Assembly: GCF_024355225.1 (NCBI RefSeq)
Contig: NZ_VCNH01000002.1
Coordinates: forward strand, 105,654 to 169,653
Reading direction: 5' to 3'
DNA: 64,000 nucleotides
Source of the DNA: Roseovarius sp. M141
GTDB lineage: Bacteria > Pseudomonadota > Alphaproteobacteria > Rhodobacterales > Rhodobacteraceae
Part shown: in pieces, positions 42,466-51,793 of the stretch
How positions within the stretch are numbered: position 1 is the first letter of the stretch
How the letters are laid out: every line of letters begins with the position of its first letter
The notes under the pieces: model-generated
Seen by the model: the letters and a program-made list of their open reading frames with translations, nothing else
Told to the model about the DNA's origin: nothing
The model's database searches: none
Program-made: the position numbers and the translations under genes

Positions 42466-43714
42466 GACTATTTCGCTGATCGGCCTTGGCTATATCGGCT
42501 TGCCGACGGCGGCTCTTTTTGCGGCGCGCGGCACGCAGGTGGTCGGTGTCGATATCTCGCAAAAAGTGGTGGATACGATCAACGCCGGCAAGATCCACAT
42601 CGTCGAACCGGAACTGGACGGGATCGTCCACAAGGCCGTCACCGGCGGCAAGCTGCGCGCAACACGCACGCCCGAACCTGCGGACGCCTTCATCATCGCG
42701 GTGCCGACGCCGTTCAAGGACAATCACGAACCGGACCTGAGCTATATCCAATCCGCCGCCTTGATGATCGCGCCGGTGCTGAAGCCCGGCGATCTGGTCA
42801 TACTGGAGAGCACCTCGCCGGTGGGCGCCACCGAACAGATGGCCGGCTGGCTGGCCGAGGCGCGCGCCGATCTCAGCTTTCCGCAGACCGCCGGAGAAGA
42901 CGCCGACATACAGATTGCGCATTGCCCCGAACGGATTCTGCCCGGTCAGGTCGTGCGTGAACTGGTTGAAAACGACCGCATCATCGGCGGCATGACGGCG
43001 CGGGCCAGCGAAATGGCCGTCGCCATGTACAAGCTGGTGGTCAAGGGCAACTGCGCGATCACGAACGCGCGCACCGCCGAGATGTGCAAGCTGACGGAAA
43101 ACTCCTGCCGGGATGTTTCCATTGCCTTTGCCAATGAGCTGTCGATGATCTGCGACGCGCTCGACATCGACGTGTGGGAACTGATCGCGCTGGCAAACCG
43201 CCACCCGCGCATCAACATCCTGCAACCGGGGGCGGGCGTGGGGGGCCATTGCATCGCCGTGGATCCGTGGTTCATCGTATCCTCGGCCCCCGAAACGGCC
43301 AGGCTGATCCGCACAGCGCGGATGCGCAACGATGAAAAGCCCGACTGGGTCCTGCAAAAAGGCAAGGACGCCATCATGCAGGTGCTGGCCGATAATCCCG
43401 ACCGCGCGATGAAGGATGTCAAGGTGGCCTGCCTGGGGCTTGCCTTCAAACCCGACATCGACGACCTGCGCGAAAGCCCCGCCATGCAGATCGCACATGG
43501 TTTTGCCGATCTCGGGTGCCGGGTGCTGGCGGTCGAGCCGCATATCGACACCCTGCCCGGCAGCTTCGCCGCCAAGCCCGTCACCCTGACCCCGCTGGCT
43601 GACGCGCTGGCGCAGGCCGATGTGGTCTGTGTGCTGGTCCGCCACAGCGCTTTTGCCGACCTCAGGCCCCGGGTGCCCGCAACCACGAGGGTCCTTGATG
43701 TGGTCGGCATCTAG
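42458..43714 (+). CDS. wecC: UDP-N-acetyl-D-mannosamine dehydrogenase
   Basis: It oxidises UDP-ManNAc to UDP-ManNAcA with two NAD+. The 418-aa product starts [20 protein letters not shown] (Rossmann GxGxxG), and contains [36 protein letters not shown] and [17 protein letters not shown] with the catalytic Cys, then [20 protein letters not shown]. The HCPERxLPG motif separates WecC from other UDP-sugar dehydrogenases. It forms a translationally coupled pair with wecB. The pair supplies an acidic amino sugar to the surface polymer, complementing the glucuronate branch from ugd. Confidence 0.93.
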   Translation: MFETISLIGLGYIGLPTAALFAARGTQVVGVDISQKVVDTINAGKIHIVEPELDGIVHKAVTGGKLRATRTPEPADAFIIAVPTPFKDNHEPDLSYIQSAALMIAPVLKPGDLVILESTSPVGATEQMAGWLAEARADLSFPQTAGEDADIQIAHCPERILPGQVVRELVENDRIIGGMTARASEMAVAMYKLVVKGNCAITNARTAEMCKLTENSCRDVSIAFANELSMICDALDIDVWELIALANRHPRINILQPGAGVGGHCIAVDPWFIVSSAPETARLIRTARMRNDEKPDWVLQKGKDAIMQVLADNPDRAMKDVKVACLGLAFKPDIDDLRESPAMQIAHGFADLGCRVLAVEPHIDTLPGSFAAKPVTLTPLADALAQADVVCVLVRHSAFADLRPRVPATTRVLDVVGI

Positions 43715-43861
43715 AGCGCTGCGAATCCTCGGCCTCGGGTTTGGCGCTACACTCTGTTTGTCCGGCTTGCATCTGTGGCAACACCAGTCGATATCAGACC
43801 CCCAGAATTGATTTGCAGCTGAACACCGTAGCTGACGGCCACCCTATTGAAAGACCCCTCC

Positions 43862-44617
43862 ATGACCAAACCCGACATTGGCTTTTTCGTTATTGGTGCC
43901 GCACGCAGTGGCACGACCAGCCTCTACCGGGCGTTGGAACAGCACCCCGATATCTTTACCCCCGAGGTCAAGGAGCCCCGCTTCTTTGCCGGAAACTGGA
44001 AACTGGGCTGGGACTGGTACAGCGACATCTACGCCAACGCCCCCGAGACCGCCGTTCTGGGAGATTTCTCACCCAACTATACCAATACCGCAGAAGACAC
44101 CTCCAACCCTGTCGTGCGCCGCATGGCGGAATTCTATCCGCAGGCGCGTCTGATCTACATGGTGCGCAACCCGATTGCCTGCGCCATTTCCAACTGGCGC
44201 ATGGCAGCGGAGCTGCGCGGCGAAACCATCCCCTTTGGTCAGGCGCTGGAAGGGGATTGGGCCATGGGCGTCTATCACCGGGCCTGCTTCTTCCGCCAGA
44301 TTTCTGCCTATCGCCAGGTGTTCTCGGATGACCAGATCCTCGCCATTCCGCTGGAGGCCATGAGAGCCGATCCCGATACCTGGATGGCAAAGGCCCATGC
44401 CCATATCGGCGTGCGCCCGCATCAGACAACCTTTCCAAGGGCCAATGCCAGCAGCCGCAAACCCAACCGCCCCGGCGCCCCTGACGTATCGCGCGCCGAG
44501 CGTCAGAAATTTCTGTCGATGATCCGCCAAGACGCTCTGTCCATGCTGGACTACATGGACATGCCCGCCAGCCTGTGGTCGCTCAGCCCGAATGCAAGAG
44601 ACTGGACGCCGGCTTAA
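43862..44617 (+). CDS. PAPS-dependent sulfotransferase
   Basis: The 251-aa product (ATG 43862; a TTG at 43847 adds five residues) begins MTKPDIGFFVIGAARSGTTS, where GAARSGTTSLYRAL is the PAPS 5'-phosphosulfate loop. KEPRFFAGNW is the KEPxFF motif of heparan-sulfate-type sulfotransferases, and ARLIYMVRNPIACAISNWRM is the 3'-phosphate-binding loop (R-x-P, S). All motifs needed for catalysis are visible. It follows wecC by 147 bp, which suggests sulfation of an amino-sugar or uronic-acid containing glycan. It is a second, unrelated-looking paralogue of the sulfotransferase at 25842. Confidence 0.87.
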   Translation: MTKPDIGFFVIGAARSGTTSLYRALEQHPDIFTPEVKEPRFFAGNWKLGWDWYSDIYANAPETAVLGDFSPNYTNTAEDTSNPVVRRMAEFYPQARLIYMVRNPIACAISNWRMAAELRGETIPFGQALEGDWAMGVYHRACFFRQISAYRQVFSDDQILAIPLEAMRADPDTWMAKAHAHIGVRPHQTTFPRANASSRKPNRPGAPDVSRAERQKFLSMIRQDALSMLDYMDMPASLWSLSPNARDWTPA

Positions 44618-44666
44618 GGGCACCGGCCGAAACAGTGTCTAATCCCCTTATTAGGGACTGATATGC

Positions 44667-45812
44667 CTATATCCAGCCCGTAACGAGGGCACGGGCCTGC
44701 CGCTCAAAGACGTGACCACTCCACTGCGCCTGCCAGAGCGCCCTGATGCGGGTGACATAAGCCTCGCGGTCCGCGCAGAAGGTGGCAAGAAGACGATCAA
44801 TCTCGCCTGCATCCTGCTTCAGGCTTGACCGAGTCAAGGCCAGACGCAGCGCCAGCGGATGGCTTTGCAGAAAATCACCGGATGTTTCAAACTGGCTCAG
44901 GATCAATGGCAGCCCCACCTCGAAGGCCTCCAGCGCGCCAATCGGCAACCCTTCATAGCGCGAGGTCAGCATATAGGCATCGGCCCCCATCAGCAGCGGG
45001 CGCACGTCGCGAACAGGCCCCTTGAACTGAATGCGCGCGGCGGCGGGCCCGGCTAGGCGGCGCAGACGCTTTTGCACGTCCGCCCGTTCGGTGCCCGATC
45101 CGCACAACGTCAGATGGCAGTCATCCGGCAGATGCGCGAACACCCGCACCGCCAGCGGATAGTTCTTCTGATAGCCGCTGCGCCCGGTCATGATCAGGTG
45201 ACGGCCGGGTTTGTGCGGCGGGGTTTTCGGCAATCGACCCAGATTAGAGCCGTTTCCAAGAATATGGACCCGGTGGCGCGCCATCCGCCGCGCGCCCATC
45301 GCGTCGCGCATCCGGTCGGCCTGCGGCGGCGTGAGAAAGATCAGATCAAGCGGCGGGCAGGCCGACAGCAGCATCTTTTCTATCGCGCGCGACAGTTTGG
45401 AAAACCCTGCCCTGTGCCCCTTGCCGAACGGCAGACCGTGATAGGTCTGCACCACATGGGTTCCCGGCACGGGCCGCCAGATCCGCAGCGCCAGCGCCAG
45501 ACGGCCGATCAGCCCCGGCAGCCGGGCATGCAGCCAGACAACGCGCCAACCGCGGCTTTTGACGCAGCGCATCAGCCCGCGCGAACCGATCCACAGCCGA
45601 TGCGGCCAAAGACCGCTTTTCAACCCCGGCACCACATGATGGGTCGCCCCCGCCGCGGCCAGCGTGGAATAGCCGCCCTTGTCCGCTTCGCTGGCGACAG
45701 ACACCTGGCCAATATCGGACAGGGCCGCAGCCAACTGGCAAATATGGCTCGGCACGCCCGACGGGTGCCCCTCGCCGCCCACCAGCAGGATTTTTCCACG
45801 GGGGTCATCCAT
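44667..45812 (-). CDS. GT4-family glycosyltransferase
   Basis: The 381-aa product (ATG 45812, four bases after the stop of the upstream GT2 gene; GTG 45824 is an alternative) shows GT-B features: GKILLVGGEGHPSGVPSHIC at the N-terminus, VVQTYHGLPFGKGHRAGFSK, HLIMTGRSGYQKNYPLAVRV, LTLCGSGTERADVQKRL and YMLTSRYEGLPIGALEAFEV with the donor-site E-x7-E region. It is the last gene of the minus-strand run from rmlC. The donor is probably one of the sugars made by the upstream genes. Confidence 0.87.
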   Translation of the reverse strand: MDDPRGKILLVGGEGHPSGVPSHICQLAAALSDIGQVSVASEADKGGYSTLAAAGATHHVVPGLKSGLWPHRLWIGSRGLMRCVKSRGWRVVWLHARLPGLIGRLALALRIWRPVPGTHVVQTYHGLPFGKGHRAGFSKLSRAIEKMLLSACPPLDLIFLTPPQADRMRDAMGARRMARHRVHILGNGSNLGRLPKTPPHKPGRHLIMTGRSGYQKNYPLAVRVFAHLPDDCHLTLCGSGTERADVQKRLRRLAGPAAARIQFKGPVRDVRPLLMGADAYMLTSRYEGLPIGALEAFEVGLPLILSQFETSGDFLQSHPLALRLALTRSSLKQDAGEIDRLLATFCADREAYVTRIRALWQAQWSGHVFERQARALVTGWI

Positions 45813-45816
45813 CGGT

Positions 45817-46788
45817 TCAGACACGGCCAAGCGCCACCCCACCCCAAAACCCCAGACCTGACAGCCGCGACTGCCGGTAAAGCCCGATCCGGGCGATCCC
45901 GCGCAACCGTCGCAGCAGCTTCTGCTGACGTGCCTGCGCAAAGTCCTGAAGGATGGTGCGCGCCTCGGCGGTCAGCAGATCCTCGACCGCCTGCATGGCG
46001 GCAATATTGCCGCCCACCCGCGCCCGGAACGCCCCGCGCAGCACCTGACGCTTGCGCCTGATCTGCGCGCGCAGGCCCGCGCCGCTGCCCAGAATATTGC
46101 CGCCATGCTGCCTGTAGAGCAGGCCGGGACGCGCATCATGGATCACCTCTCCGCCCGCGCCACTGATCAGAAGATACAGCCACCAGTCATGCGCGAACAT
46201 CGCGCCGGTGCGCCTTGCCGCATCCCGCGCCAGCCGCGCGGCGGCTGCGTTCAGCACGATGGTATTGCCCTGCGCCACGTTCTCGATCAGGGCATTGCGG
46301 AAACTGGGCGGGCGGTGCAGCGCGCGGCTGATCCGGCGCCGGTCGGCGGCGGGGTCCCAGTTCAGCACCCGACTGCAATACAGCGCGGGCCGGGCGACCG
46401 GCACGTCATTCAGCAGGGCCACGGCGCGCGCCAGCTTTTCGGGCAGCCACAGATCGTCCTGATCGGCAAAGGCAACCAGCCCCGCAGCGTCCCCAAGGCT
46501 GCGGATCAACCCCATGAAATTTTCGGAAAACCCCGCCCGCGGCCCGTCCTGCAAGCATACACGCTGCGGGTTATTGGAGACGAAGGCCCGTACCAGATCC
46601 TGCGTGCCGTCCGTCGATCCGTCATCGCTGCACGTCAGCACCCAGTTGCCGTGGCTCTGCCCGGACAGGCTCTGCAACTGGGCGGGCAAATAGGCTGCCC
46701 CGTTAAACACGCCCATCAGGATATGAACCTCTTGCACCGCCTCTGCCGCTGTCTTGTCTGGTGATATGTCCGCCCGGAGACGGCTCAT
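45817..46788 (-). CDS. GT2-family glycosyltransferase (rhamnosyltransferase-like)
   Basis: The ATG at 46788 has GGAG eight bases upstream and gives 323 aa; the frame open to 46860 is not supported. The sequence has VHILMGVFNGAAYLPAQLQS, SDDGSTDGTQDLVRAF, VAFADQDDLWLPEKLARAVA (DxD region) and FAHDWWLYLL (the ED-like catalytic region). Enzymes with the ADQDD-W and HDWW motifs are often rhamnosyl- or glucosyltransferases, which fits its place downstream of rmlCBDA-ugd. Translation is coupled to the GT4 gene that follows. Confidence 0.87.
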   Translation of the reverse strand: MSRLRADISPDKTAAEAVQEVHILMGVFNGAAYLPAQLQSLSGQSHGNWVLTCSDDGSTDGTQDLVRAFVSNNPQRVCLQDGPRAGFSENFMGLIRSLGDAAGLVAFADQDDLWLPEKLARAVALLNDVPVARPALYCSRVLNWDPAADRRRISRALHRPPSFRNALIENVAQGNTIVLNAAAARLARDAARRTGAMFAHDWWLYLLISGAGGEVIHDARPGLLYRQHGGNILGSGAGLRAQIRRKRQVLRGAFRARVGGNIAAMQAVEDLLTAEARTILQDFAQARQQKLLRRLRGIARIGLYRQSRLSGLGFWGGVALGRV

Positions 46789-46952
46789 CGCACGGTCTCC
46801 GCGCCGCGCAACCTGTAGCAGAGCCGGGATGTAGCACCAGACACCAAAGCAGACATTCACGCGTCCCTGTCAGTCATTTCAGAGTTTGCCCCTGATAGAG
46901 CCTTTGCCGGGCACCATCAATCAATTGATACGCCCCATCCGGGACGCGAAAA

Positions 46953-48119
46953 TCAGTCGGCGCCCGACAGGTCGCGGGTGAAAACCTTGGCCTCGCAGTC
47001 ATGGATATCGTCCGTCACGCGGTTTGCCACGATGATGTCCGACTGCGCCTTGAACGCCTCCAGATCGCGCACCACGCGCGAGCCGAAGAATGTGTCCTCA
47101 AGCAGGGCCGGTTCGAAAACGATGACCTCGACCCCCTTGGCCTTGATCCGCTTCATGATGCCCTGAATCGATGACTGGCGGAAATTGTCGCTGCCCGCCT
47201 TCATGACCAGACGGTAGATGCCCACCACATTAGGCTGGCGCGCGATGATCTGGTCGGACAGGAAATCCTTGCGCGTGCGGTTCGCATCCACGATGGCACG
47301 GATCAGGTTTTGCGGCACTTCGGAATAGTTGGCCAGCAGCTGTTTGGTATCCTTGGGCAGGCAATAGCCGCCATAGCCAAAGGACGGGTTGTTGTAGTGG
47401 TCCCCGATCCGCGGATCCAGACCGATGCCGTCAATGATCTGGCGCGTGTCCATGCTGCCGGCCATCGCGTAGCTGTCCAGTTCGTTGAAGAAGGCGACGC
47501 GCATGGCAAGGTAGGTATTCGCGAAAAGCTTGATCGCCTCGGCCTCATCGGGGTCGGTGAACAGCACCGGCACGTCCTTGCTGATCGCGCCCTCCAGCAG
47601 AAGGTCGGCAAAGACGCGGGCACGGTCGCTACGTTCCCCGACGATGATCCGGCTGGGGTGCAGGTTGTCATGCAGCGCCCGCCCCTCGCGCAGGAATTCC
47701 GGCGAAAAGATCACCTGATCGGTGCCCAGCTGCGCGCGGATCTCCTGTACGAACCCCACCGGCACGGTCGATTTGATGACGATGGTGGCGGCGCGGTTCA
47801 CTGCCATGACATCGCGGATCACCGCCTCGACCGAGGACGTGTCGAAATAATTGGACTGCGGGTCATAGTTCGTGGGCGTCGCGACGATGACAAAATCCGC
47901 CCCGGCATAGGCCGCCGCCGCATCCGTGGTGGCTGTCAGGCGCAGGGGTTTCGTCGCCAGATAGGTTTGGATGTCCGGGTCCACGATGGGGCTGCGCCCG
48001 GCATTCACCATCTGCGCCCGCTCGGGCGAGATATCGATTGCTGTCACATCATGCGCCGCCGCCAGAAGCACCGCGTTCGACAAGCCGACATACCCGATCC
48101 CGGCAACCGCTATTTTCAT
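46953..48119 (-). CDS. ugd: UDP-glucose 6-dehydrogenase
   Basis: It oxidises UDP-glucose to UDP-glucuronate. The 388-aa product has the length of the short Ugd type found in E. coli. [20 protein letters not shown] is the Rossmann motif, [16 protein letters not shown] and [20 protein letters not shown] are family blocks, and [18 protein letters not shown] contains the catalytic Cys. It lies 122 bp downstream of rmlA in the same direction. UDP-glucuronate gives the polymer negative charge and can feed other uronic acids or pentoses. Confidence 0.93.
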   Translation of the reverse strand: MKIAVAGIGYVGLSNAVLLAAAHDVTAIDISPERAQMVNAGRSPIVDPDIQTYLATKPLRLTATTDAAAAYAGADFVIVATPTNYDPQSNYFDTSSVEAVIRDVMAVNRAATIVIKSTVPVGFVQEIRAQLGTDQVIFSPEFLREGRALHDNLHPSRIIVGERSDRARVFADLLLEGAISKDVPVLFTDPDEAEAIKLFANTYLAMRVAFFNELDSYAMAGSMDTRQIIDGIGLDPRIGDHYNNPSFGYGGYCLPKDTKQLLANYSEVPQNLIRAIVDANRTRKDFLSDQIIARQPNVVGIYRLVMKAGSDNFRQSSIQGIMKRIKAKGVEVIVFEPALLEDTFFGSRVVRDLEAFKAQSDIIVANRVTDDIHDCEAKVFTRDLSGAD

Positions 48120-48241
48120 GGTATCACTCGCCCCGGCAAATCAGCATCTGGTCCTTGCCCCCGCTTTAGAACACGGGGCCGGAAAGTACCACGCAAATGA
48201 AAGGCATGGCATGACCCATCCGCGCCTTTCGGCCGGTATTG

Positions 48242-49117
48242 TCAGTGCTTGAGCAGGCCCAGCAGGTAATCCCCATAGTCGTTCTTGGCGAATTTCCCGG
48301 CTATCTCGCGCAGATGATCGGCGCTGATCCACCCCTTGTCAAAGGCAATCTCGTCAGGGCTGCCGGTTTGCAGCCCCTGGCGCTGTTCCAGCGTGCGCAC
48401 GAAATTGCCCGCATCCAGCAGGCTCGTATGCGTGCCGGTATCCAGCCACGCATAACCCCGCCCCATCTGTTTGACGCTCAGTTGCCCGTCGGCCAGATAC
48501 ATCTCCAGCAGGGTGGTAATCTCCAGCTCGCCCCGGTCTGACGGCTTCACCTGCCGGGCGCGGGCCGGCGCAGTACCGTCCAGGAAATACAGCCCCGTCA
48601 CCGCATAGGAGGACGGCGGCACCTGCGGTTTTTCGACGATGGAGCGCACCTTGCCCTCGGCGTCGAAATCCACCACGCCGTAGCGTTCCGGGTCCGCCAC
48701 GCGGTAGCCAAAGACCGTGCCGCCGACCTCCTGAGCGCCCGCATCCGCCAGCAGATCGGACAGGCGGTGACCGAAAAAGATATTGTCGCCCAGCACCATT
48801 GCACTGGGGGCACCGGCCAGAAAATCTTCGGCCAGGATATAGGCCTGCGCCAGCCCGTCGGGGCTGGGCTGGGTGATATATGTCAGCTCCAGACCCCACT
48901 GGGCGCCATCGCCAAGCGTGCGCTGGAACTGCTCCTGATCATGGGGCGTGGTGATGATCGCGATCTCGCGAATGCCGGCCAGCATCAGTGCGCTGAGCGG
49001 GTAGTAGATCATCGGCTTGTCATAGATCGGCAGCAGTTGCTTGGACACGCCCAAGGTCACGGGATAGAGCCGCGTTCCCGATCCGCCTGCCAGAATGATG
49101 CCCTTGCGCTGTGTCAT
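48242..49117 (-). CDS. rmlA: Glucose-1-phosphate thymidylyltransferase
   Basis: First enzyme of dTDP-L-rhamnose synthesis: dTTP + glucose-1-phosphate to dTDP-glucose. The 291-aa product has the nucleotide-binding LAGGSGTRLYPVTLGVSKQL, KPMIYYPLSALMLAGIREIA, MVLGDNIFFGH and IVEKPQVPPSSYAVTGLYF (product-site Lys and acid). AWLDTGTHTSLLDAGNFVRT closes the domain. Its start overlaps the stop of rmlD by four bases. It is the last of the four coupled rml genes. Confidence 0.96.
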   Translation of the reverse strand: MTQRKGIILAGGSGTRLYPVTLGVSKQLLPIYDKPMIYYPLSALMLAGIREIAIITTPHDQEQFQRTLGDGAQWGLELTYITQPSPDGLAQAYILAEDFLAGAPSAMVLGDNIFFGHRLSDLLADAGAQEVGGTVFGYRVADPERYGVVDFDAEGKVRSIVEKPQVPPSSYAVTGLYFLDGTAPARARQVKPSDRGELEITTLLEMYLADGQLSVKQMGRGYAWLDTGTHTSLLDAGNFVRTLEQRQGLQTGSPDEIAFDKGWISADHLREIAGKFAKNDYGDYLLGLLKH

Positions 49118-49977
49118 GATTGCTGTGTCTCCAATTCGGACAGAATATCGTCCAGCCCTGCCCGCCAGTCGGGGCGCAAGATGCCAAAGTTGGCCATCGT
49201 CGCGCCATTGTCCAGCCGTGAATTCATCGGACGCCGGGCGGGGGTGGGATAATCCGTGCTGGGTATGTCCTGCACCGCGCAGGATATCTGCGCGCGTGCA
49301 AAGATTTCGCGCGCGAAATCGGCCCAGCTGACATCGGGCGCGCCCGAAAAATGGTAGGTGCCGGATTTGGACGGGGCCCCGATCAGCTGTCCCGCGATGG
49401 CGATGCAGGCCTCCGCGATATCGGCGGCGCAGGTCGGTCCGCCGATCTGGTCCGCGACGATGGTCAGCATGTCCCGCTCGGCCCCAAGGCGCAGCATGGT
49501 CTTGACAAAATTGCCGCCATGCGCCGACACCACCCAGGACGTGCGCAAAATGGCATGCGGCCCGCCCGCCGCGCGCACCGCCGCCTCTCCGGCCAGCTTG
49601 CTGCGCCCGTAGGCACCCAGCGGCGCCACAGGATCACCGGGCGCAAAGGGCGCCTGCCCGGCCCCGTCAAACACGTAATCGGTCGAGATATGCACCAGCG
49701 GCAGCCCCCGCGCCGCCGCCGCGCGCGCAATGGCCCCGGGCGCAGTGGCATTCACCAGCGTCGCGGTTTCTTCGTCCTCCTCGGCGCGGTCGACGGCGGT
49801 ATAGGCCACCGCGTTGATGATCGCATCCGCATCGGTGGCGGCAACGCAGGCGGCACAGGCGGCGGGATCGGTGAAATCGGCCACGTCCCGGCCCAGAACC
49901 TCCAGCGTGGTGGCCCCTGCCCCGCGCTGCACCTCCTGCGCGACCTGCCCGGTTTTCCCAAACAGCAGAATTTTCAT
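49114..49977 (-). CDS. rmlD: dTDP-4-dehydrorhamnose reductase
   Basis: Last step of dTDP-L-rhamnose synthesis. The ATG at 49977 gives 287 aa: [20 protein letters not shown] (NAD(P)-binding GxxGQ), NAVAYTAVDRAEED, LVHISTDYVFDGAG and GAYGRSKLAGEAAVRA with the YxxxK catalytic pair, then ILRTSWV. The start shares one base with the rmlB stop, and the stop overlaps the rmlA start. The frame open to 50034 runs into rmlB and is not used. Confidence 0.95.
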   Translation of the reverse strand: MKILLFGKTGQVAQEVQRGAGATTLEVLGRDVADFTDPAACAACVAATDADAIINAVAYTAVDRAEEDEETATLVNATAPGAIARAAAARGLPLVHISTDYVFDGAGQAPFAPGDPVAPLGAYGRSKLAGEAAVRAAGGPHAILRTSWVVSAHGGNFVKTMLRLGAERDMLTIVADQIGGPTCAADIAEACIAIAGQLIGAPSKSGTYHFSGAPDVSWADFAREIFARAQISCAVQDIPSTDYPTPARRPMNSRLDNGATMANFGILRPDWRAGLDDILSELETQQS

Positions 49978-51026
49978 CACGCGGCCCCCAGCCGCCGGCC
50001 CACACCCTCGCGGTCCTGCAGGGCGCGCCACCAATCCTCGTTGTCCAGATACCAGCGCACGGTTTTCTCCAGCCCTTCCTCGACGCTGACACTGGGCCGC
50101 CAGCCCAGTTCCTCGCGGATGCGGGTGGGATTGATCGCATAGCGCGCATCATGGCCCGGTCGATCCGCGACAAAGCTGATCTGATCGCTATAAGAGCCCC
50201 CGTCATTGCGCGGGCTGAGCCGGTCCAAAATGGCGCAAAGCGTCTGCACCAGTTCCAGATTGCTGCGCTCGTTCTCGCCGCCGATATTGTAGGACCGCCC
50301 CACCGCCCCCGTTTGCAGCACGGTCAGCAGCGCGTCGGCGTGATCCTCGACATACAGCCAGTCCCGCACGTTGGAGCCGTTTCCATAGATCGGCAGCGCC
50401 TTGCCAGCCAGAGCATTCAGGATGATGACCGGCACCAATTTTTCCGGAAAATGATAGGGGCCGTAATTGTTCGAGCAGTTGGTCAGGACCACCGGCAGGC
50501 CGAACGTCTCGTGCCAGGCGCGCACCAGATGGTCCGAGCTGGCCTTGGACGCCGAATAGGGGCTGCGCGGATCATAGGGGGTATCTTCGGTGAACTGCGC
50601 CGTCGGATCGCTGGGCAAGGAGCCGAACACCTCGTCCGTGCTGATATGGTGAAACCGGAATGCCTCGGGGCGGCCTTCGCGTTCCCACAGGGCGCGGGCC
50701 GATTGCAGCAGGTTATAGGTGCCCATCACGTTCGTTTCGACAAAGACGCCGGGCCCGTCGATGGACCGGTCTACATGGCTCTCGGCGGCCAGATGCATGA
50801 TGGCATCGGGGGCGTGGCGGGCGATGCAGGCTTCGGTTGCAGCCGCATCGCGGATATCCACCTGCTCGAAACTGTAGCGCGGGCTATCGGCCACGCTGGC
50901 CACGTTTTCCAGGCACGCAGCATAGGTCAGCGCGTCCAGATTGACCACCTCATGCCCCTGCCCCATGGCAAGCCGCACCACAGCGGACCCGATGAACCCG
51001 GCCCCGCCCGTAACCAAAAGCTTCAT
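49977..51026 (-). CDS. rmlB: dTDP-glucose 4,6-dehydratase
   Basis: Second enzyme of the rhamnose pathway, an extended short-chain dehydrogenase. The 349-aa product contains [36 protein letters not shown], the active-site [11 protein letters not shown] (T-D-E) and [20 protein letters not shown] (YxxxK), then [19 protein letters not shown] and [11 protein letters not shown]. The start overlaps the stop of rmlC by four bases (51023-51026). Confidence 0.96.
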   Translation of the reverse strand: MKLLVTGGAGFIGSAVVRLAMGQGHEVVNLDALTYAACLENVASVADSPRYSFEQVDIRDAAATEACIARHAPDAIMHLAAESHVDRSIDGPGVFVETNVMGTYNLLQSARALWEREGRPEAFRFHHISTDEVFGSLPSDPTAQFTEDTPYDPRSPYSASKASSDHLVRAWHETFGLPVVLTNCSNNYGPYHFPEKLVPVIILNALAGKALPIYGNGSNVRDWLYVEDHADALLTVLQTGAVGRSYNIGGENERSNLELVQTLCAILDRLSPRNDGGSYSDQISFVADRPGHDARYAINPTRIREELGWRPSVSVEEGLEKTVRWYLDNEDWWRALQDREGVGRRLGAA

Positions 51027-51592
51027 GATGTTGTTCCAACAAAGGTAAAGGGGCTCTTGAACGCGTCAAACGGCATCGCCGTCGCGTCTTTTTCGGACAG
51101 CAGCGGGGCCGTGCCGTTCAGCGGCCAGTCAATGCCGCAACTGTCCCAGCGCACCGCGCCATCGCATTCGGGCGCGTAGTGATCGGTGCATTTGTAAATG
51201 ATTTCGGTATCGGGTTCCTGCGTCATGAACCCGTGCAGGAATCCCGCCGGCAACCACAGCTGACGCCCGTTCTCAAAGCTCAGCTCGGTTCCGGTCCACT
51301 CGCCATAGGTCGGGCTGCCGCAGCGGATATCGACGGCCACATCAAAAAGCCGCCCGCGCCCGCAGCGCACCAGCTTGCCTTGGGCATGGGGCGGCGCCTG
51401 AAAATGCAGGCCGCGTACGGTGCCGACCTGTCCGGACAGGGAATGGTTGTCCTGCACGAATTCGGGCAGGGTCAGACCCGCCTCGATCAGCCGGGTCTTG
51501 TTCCAGCTTTCCGAGAAAAAGCCGCGCGCATCCCCGTGACGCTCTGGCGTCAGGATCAGCACACCGTCCAGTCGGGTTTTTTCGATCTGCAT
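51023..51592 (-). CDS. rmlC: dTDP-4-dehydrorhamnose 3,5-epimerase
   Basis: Third enzyme of the rhamnose pathway, a cupin epimerase. The 189-aa product starts [20 protein letters not shown] and shows [30 protein letters not shown] with the catalytic His region, and [18 protein letters not shown], then [11 protein letters not shown]. It leads the minus-strand operon rmlC-rmlB-rmlD-rmlA, so the operon promoter must lie in 51593-51750. This order beside a plasmid replication module fits rhamnose operons described on roseobacter RepA-I plasmids. Confidence 0.95.
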   Translation of the reverse strand: MQIEKTRLDGVLILTPERHGDARGFFSESWNKTRLIEAGLTLPEFVQDNHSLSGQVGTVRGLHFQAPPHAQGKLVRCGRGRLFDVAVDIRCGSPTYGEWTGTELSFENGRQLWLPAGFLHGFMTQEPDTEIIYKCTDHYAPECDGAVRWDSCGIDWPLNGTAPLLSEKDATAMPFDAFKSPFTFVGTTS

Positions 51593-51793
51593 CGTCGTCT
51601 CACATTCGTATTTTGTCTTGCGCTTGATCTAAAGCGTTTCAAGTCCACATTAAACCAGCCCTCCCCAAAAGTCAGCCTCCCCCGGAAAATTGCCTTCAGC
51701 CTATGGGGTGATCGCAGTCTGCGCAGGTCAAGCCTGCGGGGTGGCTGGACTGCAAACCTTTCGCATGCGAAAGGTTTGGCCTTTCGCGGGGCA
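51593..51793. promoter_or_regulatory. Intergenic region between parB and rmlC with a 26-bp perfect palindrome (51753-51778)
   Basis: The region holds the rmlC promoter and the parB 3' flank. CAAACCTTTCGCA (51753-51765) is followed directly by its reverse complement to 51778, a perfect palindrome with no spacer. Without a loop or T-run it is a poor terminator, but it has the form of a dimeric protein site, and ParB centromeres are palindromic. A separate hairpin, CGCAGG-tcaag-CCTGCG, lies at about 51722-51738. A clear promoter could not be named. Confidence 0.55.

Noticed and set aside
51753..51778. The 26-bp palindrome as a rho-independent terminator of parB
   Set aside because: There is no loop and no T-run, so a protein-binding site fits better.
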